Below are positions 1 to 9,319 of a stretch of DNA of 64,000 nucleotides, one piece after another; the first letter of the stretch is position 1, and each line of letters begins with the position of its first letter. The notes beneath the pieces are model-generated. The model made no database searches. It saw only the letters and a list, made by a program, of their open reading frames with translations, and was not told where the DNA came from. The DNA is taken from NCBI GenBank assembly GCA_963772935.1, contig CAVYZK010000007.1, forward strand, positions 434,001 to 498,000, read 5' to 3'. The translations under genes and the position numbers were made by a program. The DNA is from JANNNF01 sp963772935 (GTDB lineage: Bacteria > Pseudomonadota > Alphaproteobacteria > Rhodobacterales > Rhodobacteraceae).

Positions 1-26
1 TCTGGCCTGACATCACTCGACGCAAA

Positions 27-60
27 AGAAAAGGCCGGGCAATCTGCCCGGCCTTTTTCA
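27..60. terminator. Bidirectional intrinsic terminator
   Basis: A 13-bp perfect stem (29-41 pairs with 45-57) closes a 3-base loop. It is flanked by A-rich sequence on the left and T-rich sequence on the right, so it can terminate on both strands. On the minus strand it lies just past the small gene ending at 86. On the plus strand it would end a gene lying off the left edge. Confidence 0.85.
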
Positions 61-85
61 GTCTGCGGTGCCGTTTCGCGCGGTG

Positions 86-226
86 TCAGGCGGCCCGAAC
101 GGGCGAAACCGGATAACCCACAAAGGTCTTTTCATCCACACGGACGATCACCTTGCCATCGGCCAACTGCCCGACGACAAGACCCTGAACTGAAACGCAA
201 CTGCCGATCGTGATGGTTCTGAGCAT
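86..226 (-). CDS. Small conserved hypothetical protein (46 aa)
   Basis: A 46-codon frame begins MLRTITIGSC and ends SPVRAA. I do not recognise a named family, though I recall short proteins like this in Rhodobacteraceae genomes. The peptide alternates hydrophobic and polar residues (VIVRVDEKTFVG), suggesting a small beta-strand fold. There is no signal peptide or membrane segment. A purine-rich stretch precedes the ATG, and the frame ends 26 bases before a strong terminator, which supports it as a real last gene of the minus-strand run. Function is unknown. Confidence 0.55.
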   Translation of the reverse strand: MLRTITIGSCVSVQGLVVGQLADGKVIVRVDEKTFVGYPVSPVRAA

Positions 227-347
227 GCTGTTTTCCCCCAAAAACTTTGCTTACTGACTAAACTAACGCCAAAAGTTACAAATAAAACCCTAATTTTGAC
301 ACAAAAGTGAAATGATCGGCGTATTGGGTGGAAAATCGACTTTAGTA

Positions 348-746
348 CTACAACCAATCGCGCAGAATCGGGATCAGCGGCAGATCGGCCGGGGGCATCG
401 GATAGTCGCGCAACTTTTCTGGGCGAACCCAAGCCAGCGATTGCCCTTCATTTCCGCAAACGATTCCCTCCCATTTGCGGCAGGCGAACAGCGGCATCAG
501 CAGATGAAAATCGTCATAGCTGTGGCTGGCAAAGGTCAGCGGGGCAAGGCAACTGGCCCAGGTGTCAATGCCCAGTTCTTCGCGCAACTCGCGGATCAGC
601 GCGGCCTCTGGCGTCTCGCCGGGTTCCACCTTGCCACCGGGAAACTCCCACAAGCCCGCCAGCGATTTGCCGGGGGGGCGTTGGGCCAGCAAAACCCGGC
701 CCTCGGGGTCGATCAGGGCGACGGCAGAGACGAGGATGATCTTCAT
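348..746 (-). CDS. mutT: 8-oxo-dGTP diphosphatase MutT (Nudix hydrolase)
   Basis: MutT-family enzymes hydrolyse oxidised nucleotides such as 8-oxo-dGTP to the monophosphate, keeping them out of DNA. The 132-aa protein has the Nudix box at residues 37-60 (GG-x5-E-x7-REL-xEELG), with the metal-binding glutamates of REEL in place. The length matches the family (about 130 aa). It is the third gene in a minus-strand run after ppiC and argJ. The substrate is inferred from the family; other small-molecule Nudix substrates are possible. Confidence 0.92.
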   Translation of the reverse strand: MKIILVSAVALIDPEGRVLLAQRPPGKSLAGLWEFPGGKVEPGETPEAALIRELREELGIDTWASCLAPLTFASHSYDDFHLLMPLFACRKWEGIVCGNEGQSLAWVRPEKLRDYPMPPADLPLIPILRDWL

Positions 747-772
747 TGCAGGGCTTTCGCGGGTGGAGAGCG

Positions 773-805
773 CCGGGGGCCAGCCCCCGGGCCCCCGGGA
801 TATTT
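773..805. repeat. GC-rich palindromic intergenic element, copy A
   Basis: Between mutT and argJ lies a GGGGGCC-AG-CCCCC type palindrome followed by CCCGGGATATTT. Related elements with a GAAATATCCC or GGGATATTT edge and a G-run/C-run hairpin occur at 10131-10215 and 22548-22586. It is probably a dispersed repetitive palindrome that also folds in RNA. Confidence 0.55.
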
Positions 806-819
806 AGGGACAGAAAATA

Positions 820-2157
820 TCAGGAGCGGTAGTCGGCGTTGATCTCGACATAGCGGTTGGTCAGATCGCAGGTCCAGACCGACCGGGCGGCGCGGCCAAG
901 CCCCAGATCGACGCCGATCACCAGATCGGATTGCTGCATATACGCGGCACCATCGTCTTCGGTGTAGGCCGGGTTGCGCCAGCCGTTTTTCGCCACCACG
1001 ATATCGCCAAACTTGATGGTCAGGCGGTCGCGATCCGCCTCTGCCCCCGATTTGCCCACGGCAGCAACGATGCGGCCCCAGTTCGGATCCTGACCTGCGA
1101 TGGCGGTTTTGACCAAGGGCGAATTGGCGATGGCGAAGGCCACCTTCGCGGCGTCGGCATCCGATGCGGCGCGCGTCACGCGGATTTCGACGAACTTCGT
1201 GGCCCCTTCGCCATCACGGATCACCTGATGCGCAAGATTTTGCATCACGCCATGCAAGGCGGCTTCAAACGCCTTGGCAACCGCCCCTTTGACCGGTCCT
1301 GCCGCCGATTGCCCGGTGGCGGCAAGCAGCAGGGTGTCGGAGGTGGAGGTGTCGCTATCGACAGTGATGGAATTGAACGTCGCATCCACATTGCGCGACA
1401 GCATCTTTTGCAGCGCCGGGGCTGTGATCTTGGCATCGGTGAAGATGTAGACCAGCATCGTCGCCATATCGGGGGCAATCATGCCCGACCCTTTGGCGAT
1501 GCCCGCAATCTGGATCACGCCGCCGTCGCCCTGCACAGTTGCCGTGGCGCCCTTGGGGAAGGTGTCGGTCGTCATCATCGCATGGGCGGCCATTTCGATG
1601 GCGTCGTCGCGCAGGTCATAGATCAGCGCAGGAATTTTCACCGTGATCTTGTCATGCGGCAAAGGTTCACCAATCACCCCGGTCGAAGACGAAAACACCC
1701 GAGATGCGGGCAGGCTAAGCGCGGTTGCAACTTCGCCCGTCACCGCCGCGACAGCCTCATCGCCCACACGGCCGGTAAAGGCGTTGGAGTTGCCGGAGTT
1801 CACGATGATCGCAGCGCCAGCCCCGGCAGGCACACGGGTGGCAAGTTTGGTCTGGCAATCGCGCACGCAGCCAGAGCGGGTGGAGGACCGGGTAAAGACG
1901 CCTGCCATAGCGGTGCCGGGGGCAAGGCGCACCAGCATCACGTCGCGGCGGTTCTGATACTTGATGCCCGCCTCGACGGCGGCAAACTCCACGCCCGCAA
2001 TCACAGGCAGGATGGGAAAGCTGGCAGGGGCAAGCGGGGATACGGGCTTGGCAACCTTGGCAACCACGGCGTCAGCAACAGCCTCTGCCGCAGCGCCAAG
2101 CTTTTTGACCTGCTTTTTCAGCGCCTTTGCAGCCGCTTTCCAATCTGTCTTTGCCAT
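820..2157 (-). CDS. argJ: Bifunctional ornithine/glutamate N-acetyltransferase ArgJ
   Basis: ArgJ transfers the acetyl group from N-acetylornithine to glutamate (and can use acetyl-CoA), driving the cyclic arginine pathway in the cytoplasm. The 445-aa frame carries the self-cleavage motif KGSGMIAPDMATML near residue 230; its ATML threonine becomes the catalytic nucleophile after autoproteolysis into alpha and beta chains. About 45 Lys/Ala-rich residues precede the conserved domain (MAKTDWKAAAKALKKQ...), an extension I associate with rhodobacterial ArgJ. The gene sits 25 bases downstream of the ppiC-type gene and is probably co-transcribed with it. The ATG follows a GGGGATACGG purine stretch. 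Confidence 0.95.
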   Translation of the reverse strand: MAKTDWKAAAKALKKQVKKLGAAAEAVADAVVAKVAKPVSPLAPASFPILPVIAGVEFAAVEAGIKYQNRRDVMLVRLAPGTAMAGVFTRSSTRSGCVRDCQTKLATRVPAGAGAAIIVNSGNSNAFTGRVGDEAVAAVTGEVATALSLPASRVFSSSTGVIGEPLPHDKITVKIPALIYDLRDDAIEMAAHAMMTTDTFPKGATATVQGDGGVIQIAGIAKGSGMIAPDMATMLVYIFTDAKITAPALQKMLSRNVDATFNSITVDSDTSTSDTLLLAATGQSAAGPVKGAVAKAFEAALHGVMQNLAHQVIRDGEGATKFVEIRVTRAASDADAAKVAFAIANSPLVKTAIAGQDPNWGRIVAAVGKSGAEADRDRLTIKFGDIVVAKNGWRNPAYTEDDGAAYMQQSDLVIGVDLGLGRAARSVWTCDLTNRYVEINADYRS

Positions 2158-2182
2158 TCCGTATCCCCTTGGCCTGTCGTGA

Positions 2183-3028
2183 TCATTTATCCAGTAGGGT
2201 TGCGTCTTTTATCAGGGCCGGGTCAAGGGATTCGCCGGGGCGGGTGACGGCGGCGGCGGCGGTCAGCTTTGTCACCTCGGCCTCGATCACCTTGCCTTCA
2301 ATTTCACTGGCCAATTCCTCGCGCAGATCATCCAGCGTCGGTTGCGCGACGGGGCGGGTTTCCTTGACCAGAATCAGGTGATAGCCGAAATCGGATTTGA
2401 CCGGGCCGACCACCTTGCCTATCTCGGCGGCCAGCACGGCATCTTCAAACGGCTTGACCATCATGCCCTTGCCGAACCAGCCCAGATCGCCGCCATTGGC
2501 GCCTGACCCGGTGTCGGTGGAATTGGCCTTGGCAAGTTCTGCGAAATCGGCACCGCCTTCAATCTGGGCCTTCAACTCGTTTGCCTTTGCCTCATCCGCG
2601 ACCAGAATATGCGCGGCGCTGTATTCGGTGGCGGGCACCGCATCATTGAACTTGGCATCATAGGCGGCTTGCAGCGCGGCATCGGTGACGGCCCCGGTGA
2701 TCAGCTTTTGGATAGCCACGCCGGAGATGTAGCCGCGACGGTCATTGTCCAGATAGATCTGGTCTTTCTTGCTGATGTCCTTGATCGACTGGGTCAGCGC
2801 CTCTTGCTGTACCAACTGATCCAGGATGCCCTTGAACAGCACGTCATCAGCCAGGTTCTGGTACTGCGCAGGCAGGCCTTGCCGCACGGCGATCATGTGA
2901 CCCAAAGTGATATTCGTGCCATTTACGGTGGCGACCACGGTATCTGCAGTCTCACCTTCAGCCAAAACCGGGGCCGCCAGCAGCAGCGACATCACCACAC
3001 CAGCCCAAATCCCTGCTTTTTTCGACAT
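2183..3028 (-). CDS. Periplasmic PpiC/parvulin-type peptidyl-prolyl isomerase
   Basis: This is a SurA/PrsA-like folding factor for exported proteins. The 281-aa protein starts with a signal peptide (KKAGIWAGVVMSLLLAAPVLA, probable cleavage after ALA near residue 23). A helical chaperone segment follows, then a parvulin domain at roughly 133-225 (SAAHILV, GGDLGWFGKGMMVKPFEDA, FGYHLILV). A strong AGGAGAAGG site precedes the ATG. It is the first gene of the run with argJ and mutT, and is divergent from secA, which fits a shared export theme. The exact clients cannot be told from sequence. Confidence 0.9.
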   Translation of the reverse strand: MSKKAGIWAGVVMSLLLAAPVLAEGETADTVVATVNGTNITLGHMIAVRQGLPAQYQNLADDVLFKGILDQLVQQEALTQSIKDISKKDQIYLDNDRRGYISGVAIQKLITGAVTDAALQAAYDAKFNDAVPATEYSAAHILVADEAKANELKAQIEGGADFAELAKANSTDTGSGANGGDLGWFGKGMMVKPFEDAVLAAEIGKVVGPVKSDFGYHLILVKETRPVAQPTLDDLREELASEIEGKVIEAEVTKLTAAAAVTRPGESLDPALIKDATLLDK

Positions 3029-3066
3029 ATCACCTTCTCCTGAACAAGCCGCACACCCGTGCCGCG

Positions 3067-3095
3067 TTGACTATGGCAGGCCGACCCCTTACATC
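3067..3095 (+). promoter_or_regulatory. Candidate sigma70-type promoter for secA
   Basis: TTGACT (3067-3072) and TACATC (3090-3095) are separated by exactly 17 bases in the divergent ppiC/secA gap. This places transcription start about 115 bases before the secA ATG. Assigned by eye only. Confidence 0.4.
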
Positions 3096-3215
3096 GCGAC
3101 AGTCGCGTGAGACGGGGCCGACCGGTCCTTCTTGGCTCTTCTATGGAAGGCGGTGAGGGCGGGCAAGGCCACAGCCTCACACGATCATGTCAAGGAACGA
3201 CAAGGCGGGAAAAAC

Positions 3216-5915
3216 ATGCTTGGTTTAGGGTCGCTGGCGCGGAAGGTGTTTGGCACACCGAACGACCGCATGGTCAAATCTGCGCGCCCGATGGTGGCCG
3301 CGATCAATGCACTGGAGCCGGAGTTTGCCGCGCTGACCGATGCAGGGATCATCGAGAAGACGCACGAGTTTCAGCGCCGGGTGCAGGAGGGCGGCGAAAG
3401 CCTTGATGCCCTGCTGCCCGAGGCCTTCGCCAACTGCCGCGAGGCCGCGCGCCGTGCCCTTGGCCTGCGGGCCTTTGATGTGCAGCTGATGGGTGGGATT
3501 TTCCTGCATCAAGGCAACATCGCCGAAATGCGCACGGGCGAGGGCAAGACCCTTGTCGCAACCTTCCCCGCCTATCTGAACGCGCTGGCGGGCAAGGGCG
3601 TGCATGTGGTGACGGTGAACGAATACCTTGTGAAGCGTGACGGCGAGTGGATGAGCAAGGTGTATGGTGCGCTTGGCCTGACCACGGGGGTTGTCTACCC
3701 CTATCAGCCGGACGCCGAGAAGAAGGCCGCCTATCGCGCCGACATTACCTATGCGACCAACAACGAGCTTGGGTTTGATTACCTGCGCGACAATATGAAA
3801 GCCTCGATGGAAGACATGGCGCAGCGCGGCCATTTCTTTGCGATTGTCGATGAGGTGGATTCAATCCTGATCGACGAGGCCCGCACCCCGCTGATCATTT
3901 CCGGGCCGAGCCAGGATCGCAGCGATCTGTATCAGAAGGTCGATGCCCTGATCCCGTTGCTGACCGAAGAACACTACAAGCTGGATGAAAAGACCCGGGC
4001 TGTGACCTACACGGACGAGGGCAATGATTTCATCGAAGCCCGCCTGCTTGAGGCTGGCATCCTGCCCGAAGGTCAGGGGTTGTACGAACCCGAAAGCACC
4101 ACCGTGGTGCATCACGCCACGCAGGCGTTGCGGGCGCACAAGCTGTTCAACCGCGATCAGCAGTATATCGTCCGCGACGGCGAAGTGATGCTGGTTGACG
4201 AATTTACCGGCCGTATGATGCGGGGCCGCCGCCTGTCTGATGGCCTGCATCAGGCGATCGAGGCCAAGGAAGGCGTGGCTATTCAGCCTGAAAACATGAC
4301 CCTCGCGTCTGTGACCTTCCAGAACTACTTCCGCCTGTATGAAAAACTGGGCGGCATGACCGGCACGGCCACCACCGAGGCTGACGAGTTCATGGAGATT
4401 TACAAGCTGGGCGTGATCGAAGTGCCCACCAACCGCCCCGTCATGCGCAAGGACGAACACGATCAGGTGTACCGCACCGCGCGTGAAAAGTTTGAAGGCG
4501 TGGTGAAAACCATCCGCGAGGCAAATGCCCTTGGCCAACCGATTTTGGTCGGCACCACCTCGATTGAAAAGTCGGAACAACTGTCGGAAATGCTGAAAGC
4601 GGCCGATATTCCGCACAACGTGCTGAACGCGCGCCAGCATGAACAAGAGGCGCAGATCGTGGCCGATGCGGGCAAGCTGGGGGCGGTGACCATCGCCACC
4701 AACATGGCCGGGCGTGGCACCGACATTCAGCTTGGCGGCAACGTCGAGATGAAAGTGATGGAGGCAATTGCCGCCGACCCGCATCTGCACCCCGATGAAG
4801 TCCGCGCCCGGATTGAAGGCGAACATGCCGACGAAAAGGTCAAGGTGCTGGAGGCTGGCGGTCTGTTCGTGCTGGCCACCGAACGCCACGAATCGCGCCG
4901 CATCGACAACCAGTTGCGCGGGCGGTCTGGCCGTCAGGGCGACCCGGGCCGGTCGTCGTTTTTCCTGAGCCTCGAAGATGACCTGATGCGGATTTTCGGG
5001 TCGGAACGGCTCGATTCCGTGCTGTCGAAACTGGGGATGAAGGAAGGCGAGGCCATCGTTCACCCGTGGGTCAACAAATCGCTGGAAAAGGCGCAGGCCA
5101 AGGTTGAAGGCCGCAACTTCGATATCCGCAAGCAATTGCTGAAATTCGACGATGTGATGAACGATCAGCGCAAGGCCATTTTCGGTCAGCGGCTGGAGAT
5201 CATGCAGGCCGAAGACGTGACCGAGATTGCCGAGGACATGCGCCTGCAAGTGATCGACGATCTGGTTGATGACTTCATGCCGCCCAAAACCTATGCCGAT
5301 CAATGGCAGCCCGACGCACTGGCCGCGGCGGTGCGCGAAAAGCTGTCGCTTGATCTGCCAGTGGCTGCTTGGGCGGCTGAAGAAGGGGCCGATCAGGATA
5401 CCGTGCGTGACCGGATCGCCGATGCCTCGACCGAGGCGATGGCGGCCAAGACCGAAGCCTTTGGTCTGGCGACGATGCAGAACATCGAAAAACAGATCCT
5501 GCTGCAAACCATCGACAGCAAATGGCGCGAACATCTGCTGCGGCTGGAACATCTGCGGTCGGTCGTCAACTTCCGTGGCTATGCGCAGCGTGACCCGCTG
5601 AACGAATACAAGACCGAAAGCTTTCAGTTGTTTGAAACGCTGCTCAACAGCCTGCGCATTCAGGTGACAGAACAGCTTGGCCGCATCCGCCCGCTGACCG
5701 AAGCCGAACAGCAGGCCATGCTGGCGCAATACACGGCCCAGCAACAACCCGCTGCGGTTGCCGAGCCGGAACCGGTTGCCGCCCCGGAAGAGCCCGCCCG
5801 TTTGGCCGGGTTTGATGAGGCAGACCCCACCACCTGGGGCAACCCGTCGCGCAACGATGCCTGCCCCTGTGGGTCGGGCGAAAAGTTCAAGCATTGCCAC
5901 GGCCGTCTGGCCTGA
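3216..5915 (+). CDS. secA: Preprotein translocase ATPase SecA
   Basis: SecA is the ATP-driven motor that pushes unfolded preproteins through SecYEG at the inner membrane. The protein is 899 aa from the ATG at 3216, which matches the family start (MLGLGSLARKVFG) and follows an AAGGCGGGA site; an upstream in-frame ATG adds 28 unconserved residues. It has Walker A (MRTGEGKT, about 105-112), the DEVDSILIDEAR segment, and the second helicase half with NMAGRGTDI. A C-terminal zinc-binding tail (CPCGSG...CH) recruits SecB and ribosomes. It is divergently arranged with the periplasmic PpiC gene. A strong terminator follows immediately. Confidence 0.98.
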   Translation: MLGLGSLARKVFGTPNDRMVKSARPMVAAINALEPEFAALTDAGIIEKTHEFQRRVQEGGESLDALLPEAFANCREAARRALGLRAFDVQLMGGIFLHQGNIAEMRTGEGKTLVATFPAYLNALAGKGVHVVTVNEYLVKRDGEWMSKVYGALGLTTGVVYPYQPDAEKKAAYRADITYATNNELGFDYLRDNMKASMEDMAQRGHFFAIVDEVDSILIDEARTPLIISGPSQDRSDLYQKVDALIPLLTEEHYKLDEKTRAVTYTDEGNDFIEARLLEAGILPEGQGLYEPESTTVVHHATQALRAHKLFNRDQQYIVRDGEVMLVDEFTGRMMRGRRLSDGLHQAIEAKEGVAIQPENMTLASVTFQNYFRLYEKLGGMTGTATTEADEFMEIYKLGVIEVPTNRPVMRKDEHDQVYRTAREKFEGVVKTIREANALGQPILVGTTSIEKSEQLSEMLKAADIPHNVLNARQHEQEAQIVADAGKLGAVTIATNMAGRGTDIQLGGNVEMKVMEAIAADPHLHPDEVRARIEGEHADEKVKVLEAGGLFVLATERHESRRIDNQLRGRSGRQGDPGRSSFFLSLEDDLMRIFGSERLDSVLSKLGMKEGEAIVHPWVNKSLEKAQAKVEGRNFDIRKQLLKFDDVMNDQRKAIFGQRLEIMQAEDVTEIAEDMRLQVIDDLVDDFMPPKTYADQWQPDALAAAVREKLSLDLPVAAWAAEEGADQDTVRDRIADASTEAMAAKTEAFGLATMQNIEKQILLQTIDSKWREHLLRLEHLRSVVNFRGYAQRDPLNEYKTESFQLFETLLNSLRIQVTEQLGRIRPLTEAEQQAMLAQYTAQQQPAAVAEPEPVAAPEEPARLAGFDEADPTTWGNPSRNDACPCGSGEKFKHCHGRLA

Positions 5916-5938
5916 CATTGCCTTGATTGTGGTTAAAC

Positions 5939-5964
5939 AGGGGCGGCTTCGGCCGCCCCTTTGT
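5939..5964 (+). terminator. Intrinsic terminator after secA
   Basis: A 9-bp perfect GC stem (5939-5947 with 5952-5960) closes a TTCG tetraloop and is followed by TTGTT. It ends the secA transcript 24 bases past the stop codon. Confidence 0.9.
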
Positions 5965-6088
5965 TATTGCGCCACAATTTTGTTCCCAACCCGGAACCAT
6001 TCCCTGAACAGGCCCCGGATTGGTCACTGGATCGCCCGGTTTGCCGCCTATCCCTTAGGTCAACCGAGTCTATCCATTGGGGACGATC

Positions 6089-7057
6089 ATGGAAATGAAG
6101 CGCCGATTGGCCCGTGGGGTCGCCGTTCTGTCTGTGGCCCTTGCCGCAGGGCATCTGGTTCAGACGATGAACAAGAATCAGGCCCTTGCCGCCGAAGAAC
6201 CGCTGCCCGAACAAATCGAACAGGTTGCTGCCGGACCAGACCCCGTTGCCCCGCCGGCGGCACCCGCCATCAAAACCGCCGCATTGACCGATGTCGTGCC
6301 CCCGGCACCACCTGCGGCAAAGCCGCTTCCCACGCCAATTGCGCCCAAAGTGGCCCCTGCTGCGCCTGCCGCCCCCGCCAGCACTGCCTCTTGCGCCATC
6401 AGTTTTGAACTGGTCGCCGAACCACGGGCCCAGCTTGGCCTGACTCTGGTCGCCCCCTGCCATGCCAACGAACGCGTTGTGCTGCGGCATGCGGGTCTTG
6501 CGGTGACAGCCAAGACCTCGGCCACCGGGTCGCTGTTCGTATCTTTGCCCGCACTGATCGCGGATGCCGAAGTGTCGGTGCTGTTTGCCGACAAGACCAT
6601 CACCCAGGCCAGCCTGCAACTGCCCGAGGTCGCCAATCTGCGCCGCTTTGGCGTGCAGTGGATGGCGGATGACGCGTTCCAGATGAACGCGCTGGAAAAT
6701 GGAACGGGCTATGGCGATGCGGGCCACATCTCGGCGGCAGACCCCGGCACCCCCGCGGACGGCGCGCCGGTGGTCGGCGGCTATCTGAACATTCTGGGCG
6801 ACAGCACGGTTGATACGCCAATGCTGGCCGAGGTTTACACCTACCCCGCCGATCCTGCCGCCAAGGTGGATGTGATTGTCGAGGCCGCCGTTACGCCAAC
6901 CACCTGCGCGCGCGAACTGCTGGGCGAAACCATCGCGTCCTTTGGCGGCGAGGTCTACATCACCGACCTGACGCTGGCGACGCCCGACTGTGATGCGGTT
7001 GGCGACATTCTTGTGTTGAAGAATCTTGTTCCTGACCTGAAGATCGCCGCGAACTGA
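6089..7057 (+). CDS. Secreted or anchored hypothetical protein next to secA
   Basis: No enzyme family is recognised. The 322-aa product (start at ATG 6089 after GGGGA; a TTG 12 bases upstream is possible) opens with MEMKRRLARGVAVLSVALAAGHLVQ, a signal peptide or membrane anchor. A Pro/Ala-rich linker (about residues 45-105) leads to a C-terminal beta-rich domain with four cysteines in two groups. I recall neighbours like this being labelled 'translocase' in Rhodobacteraceae only because they sit beside secA; nothing in the sequence supports a transport role. It lies 15 bases before the OmpA-fusion gene, so the two probably form an operon and both act in the envelope. Confidence 0.75.
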   Translation: MEMKRRLARGVAVLSVALAAGHLVQTMNKNQALAAEEPLPEQIEQVAAGPDPVAPPAAPAIKTAALTDVVPPAPPAAKPLPTPIAPKVAPAAPAAPASTASCAISFELVAEPRAQLGLTLVAPCHANERVVLRHAGLAVTAKTSATGSLFVSLPALIADAEVSVLFADKTITQASLQLPEVANLRRFGVQWMADDAFQMNALENGTGYGDAGHISAADPGTPADGAPVVGGYLNILGDSTVDTPMLAEVYTYPADPAAKVDVIVEAAVTPTTCARELLGETIASFGGEVYITDLTLATPDCDAVGDILVLKNLVPDLKIAAN

Positions 7058-7072
7058 ACGTCAGAGGCGTGT

Positions 7073-8584
7073 ATGCAAGCGATGCTAAGATGCGCGGCGG
7101 TGATCGCCGCGTTTCTGTTTCCGGGGGGGGCCGTTGCGCAGGACGTGACCTTGATCGCCCGTGAGGGGGGCATCGTGCTGTCCGGCATCCTGCAAGGGTT
7201 TGATGGCGAATTTTACCGGATCAACACCACCTACGGTCCGCTGACGGTGGATGCCCAAGGCGTGATCTGCGAAGGCCCCGCCTGCCCCGATCTGATCGCG
7301 CCCAAGGCCACGCTGCGGTTCGTCGGTGCGCCAGATGCGGGGGCAGCGCTGATCCCGCCGCTGTTTGCCGCCTTCGCGCACAGCCGGGGGTTGACTTACA
7401 CGCTGATCGCAGCGCCAACCTATGCGGCGCAGATCACCGACCCTGAAACCAGCAAGGTTCTGGCGGATATCAGCTTTTCCCCCACCGGCCCTGATGACGC
7501 CGCAGCCGCGCTGACGGCGGGCCGGGCCGAATTCATCATAGCTTCCCGGGCGGAAAAACCGTTCGGCACCCGCACCATCGCGATGGACGCGCTGGTCCCG
7601 GTGATGGCGACCGACAACCCCACGCCCGAGGTTTCAACCACCAATCTGGCGCGCGCCTTGTCGGGCGAGGCTGACAATTGGGCGCAGATCGGCGGGCCGG
7701 ATATGCCTATTGTCCTGCACGCGCTGGCCCCCGATACAGATTTGCAGCGCGCCCTGTCTGATCGTCTGGGGGCGCCGATCGAGGCCGATGTCGTCCACCC
7801 CGATCTGGCCAGTCTTGCCGCCGCCGTGGCCAAAGATCCGTGGGCGCTGGCGATCACCGGGCGTGCGTCTCGGGGGGCGACAAAAGCGTTGCCTCTGACC
7901 GACAGTTGCGGCTTTCCTCTGCTGGCGACGGCATTGGCGGTGAAGGCAGAGGACTATCCTTTGTCACTGCCGCTTTACGTGCTGACCCCACCGCGCCGCA
8001 TGTCCTTGTTCGCGCGGGAGTTTCTGGAGTTTGCGGGCACGCCCGAGGCGCAAAGCGTGATCGCCGCCGCAGGCTATGTTGACCGTTCTGCCACCCGCCA
8101 ACCAATGACCGCCGATGGCCTGCGCCTGATCAACGCCATTCAGGGGGCGGGCGAAGATGTGTCTTTGGCCGATCTGAAACGGCTGGTTGATCTGATGGAT
8201 GGCGCGGATCGCCTGTCGCTGACCTTCCGGTTTGAAGATGGGGCCTCCACACTGGACGCCAATTCGCGCGAAAACCTGATCGACCTTGCCCGCCTGATTG
8301 CCGCCGGGCAATTCCGGGATCTGTCGTTGGTGCTGGCCGGGTTTTCCGATGGGTCGGGGGCGGCGGACGCCAATTTCGATCTGTCGCAGATTCGCGCGAC
8401 GGGTGTTCTGGATGCGTTGAAACTTGCGGCCCCCGACCTTGCCGAAAACCTGTTGCCCCGGGTAGAGGCGTTTGGCGAAGCCTTGCCCATGGCCTGTGAT
8501 GCAACTGCGGCAGGGCGACAGTTGAACCGCCGGGTTGAATTGTGGGTCAAGCCCGCCTTCGCCGCCACACCAGACCCGCTTTGA
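7073..8584 (+). CDS. Periplasmic-binding-like domain fused to OmpA C-terminal domain
   Basis: The 503-aa protein begins with a signal peptide (cleavage near AVAQ-D, residue 22). A region at about 75-345 resembles the PstS phosphate-binding fold (for example LADISFSPTGPDDAAAALTAGRAEFIIASR). The C-terminal part, about 380-500, resembles an OmpA/MotB peptidoglycan-binding domain (LSLTFRFEDGASTLD ... LNRRVELWV). It probably sits in the periplasm tethered to peptidoglycan. No ABC permease or ATPase is adjacent, so the binding domain may sense or sequester a ligand rather than feed a transporter. Ligand unknown. Confidence 0.8.
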   Translation: MQAMLRCAAVIAAFLFPGGAVAQDVTLIAREGGIVLSGILQGFDGEFYRINTTYGPLTVDAQGVICEGPACPDLIAPKATLRFVGAPDAGAALIPPLFAAFAHSRGLTYTLIAAPTYAAQITDPETSKVLADISFSPTGPDDAAAALTAGRAEFIIASRAEKPFGTRTIAMDALVPVMATDNPTPEVSTTNLARALSGEADNWAQIGGPDMPIVLHALAPDTDLQRALSDRLGAPIEADVVHPDLASLAAAVAKDPWALAITGRASRGATKALPLTDSCGFPLLATALAVKAEDYPLSLPLYVLTPPRRMSLFAREFLEFAGTPEAQSVIAAAGYVDRSATRQPMTADGLRLINAIQGAGEDVSLADLKRLVDLMDGADRLSLTFRFEDGASTLDANSRENLIDLARLIAAGQFRDLSLVLAGFSDGSGAADANFDLSQIRATGVLDALKLAAPDLAENLLPRVEAFGEALPMACDATAAGRQLNRRVELWVKPAFAATPDPL

Positions 8585-8611
8585 CACCCCCTCCGTCATC
8601 ATGAGTGTGCC

Positions 8612-9319
8612 ATGTACAAAGACATCCTGCGCGACATTGCCACCAGCCAGATGCCAGAGGTGCAAACCCTGCGCCTTGCCGGGACCGAACGCTGGAACGT
8701 GATCGACCCACTGCCCGCCACGGGCAATCTGGGGATAGAGCTTGGCGTGGCGGCGGGGTCTTTTTCGGCGCGCATGGTCCAGTCGGGGCGGTTCCGGCAT
8801 TTTATCGGCGTTGATATCTACGGTGATGGTCACAACGTCCAGGAATATAAAACCGCCCTGCGCACGGTGGGTCTGCTGTCCGACTACCGTCTGCTGCGGA
8901 TGACCTTCGATCAGGCGCTGGACCTGTTCGACGACCATAGCTTTGATTTCATCTACTGCGATGGCTATGCCCATACCGGCGAAGAGGGGGGCCGCACCCT
9001 GATTGACTGGTATGCCAAACTGAAACCCGGTGGGGTGATGGCGGGTGATGATTATGACGTCGACTCGTGGCCCTTGGTGGTCTGGGCCGTGCATCATCTG
9101 GTGGCGCAGATCGGCGTGCCGCTGATGGTGACGGATGTGGTGTCGGACGCGGCCTATAACAAATTCCGGTCATGGTATTTCGTGAAACCGATGGGGCCGG
9201 AGGTGGCTTTGCAACCATCGAAAGCCCTGATGGATCTGGGCGATCTGGAAAAGGCCAGCATCGCCGCAGCCCGCAAGCAAAAAGCCAAAGCCCGCGCCAA
9301 ACGCCAAGCCAAGTCATAG
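8612..9319 (+). CDS. Class I SAM-dependent methyltransferase
   Basis: The 235-aa cytoplasmic protein carries a Rossmann-type SAM motif I (LGIELGVAAGSFSARMV, about residues 46-62), an acidic motif II (FIGVDIYGD) and the FDFIYCDGYAHT segment of the Methyltransf_24 group. The C-terminus is Lys/Ala/Arg-rich, which may help binding to an acidic partner or membrane. The substrate cannot be inferred. The stop codon overlaps the stop of the convergent radC gene by 6 bases. Confidence 0.8.
   Translation: MYKDILRDIATSQMPEVQTLRLAGTERWNVIDPLPATGNLGIELGVAAGSFSARMVQSGRFRHFIGVDIYGDGHNVQEYKTALRTVGLLSDYRLLRMTFDQALDLFDDHSFDFIYCDGYAHTGEEGGRTLIDWYAKLKPGGVMAGDDYDVDSWPLVVWAVHHLVAQIGVPLMVTDVVSDAAYNKFRSWYFVKPMGPEVALQPSKALMDLGDLEKASIAAARKQKAKARAKRQAKS

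Noticed and set aside
3861..5918. 685-aa minus-strand open frame opposite secA
   Set aside because: It is a GC-rich antisense shadow of secA; composition (His/Arg/Gln-rich) is unlike a protein and it has no start context.
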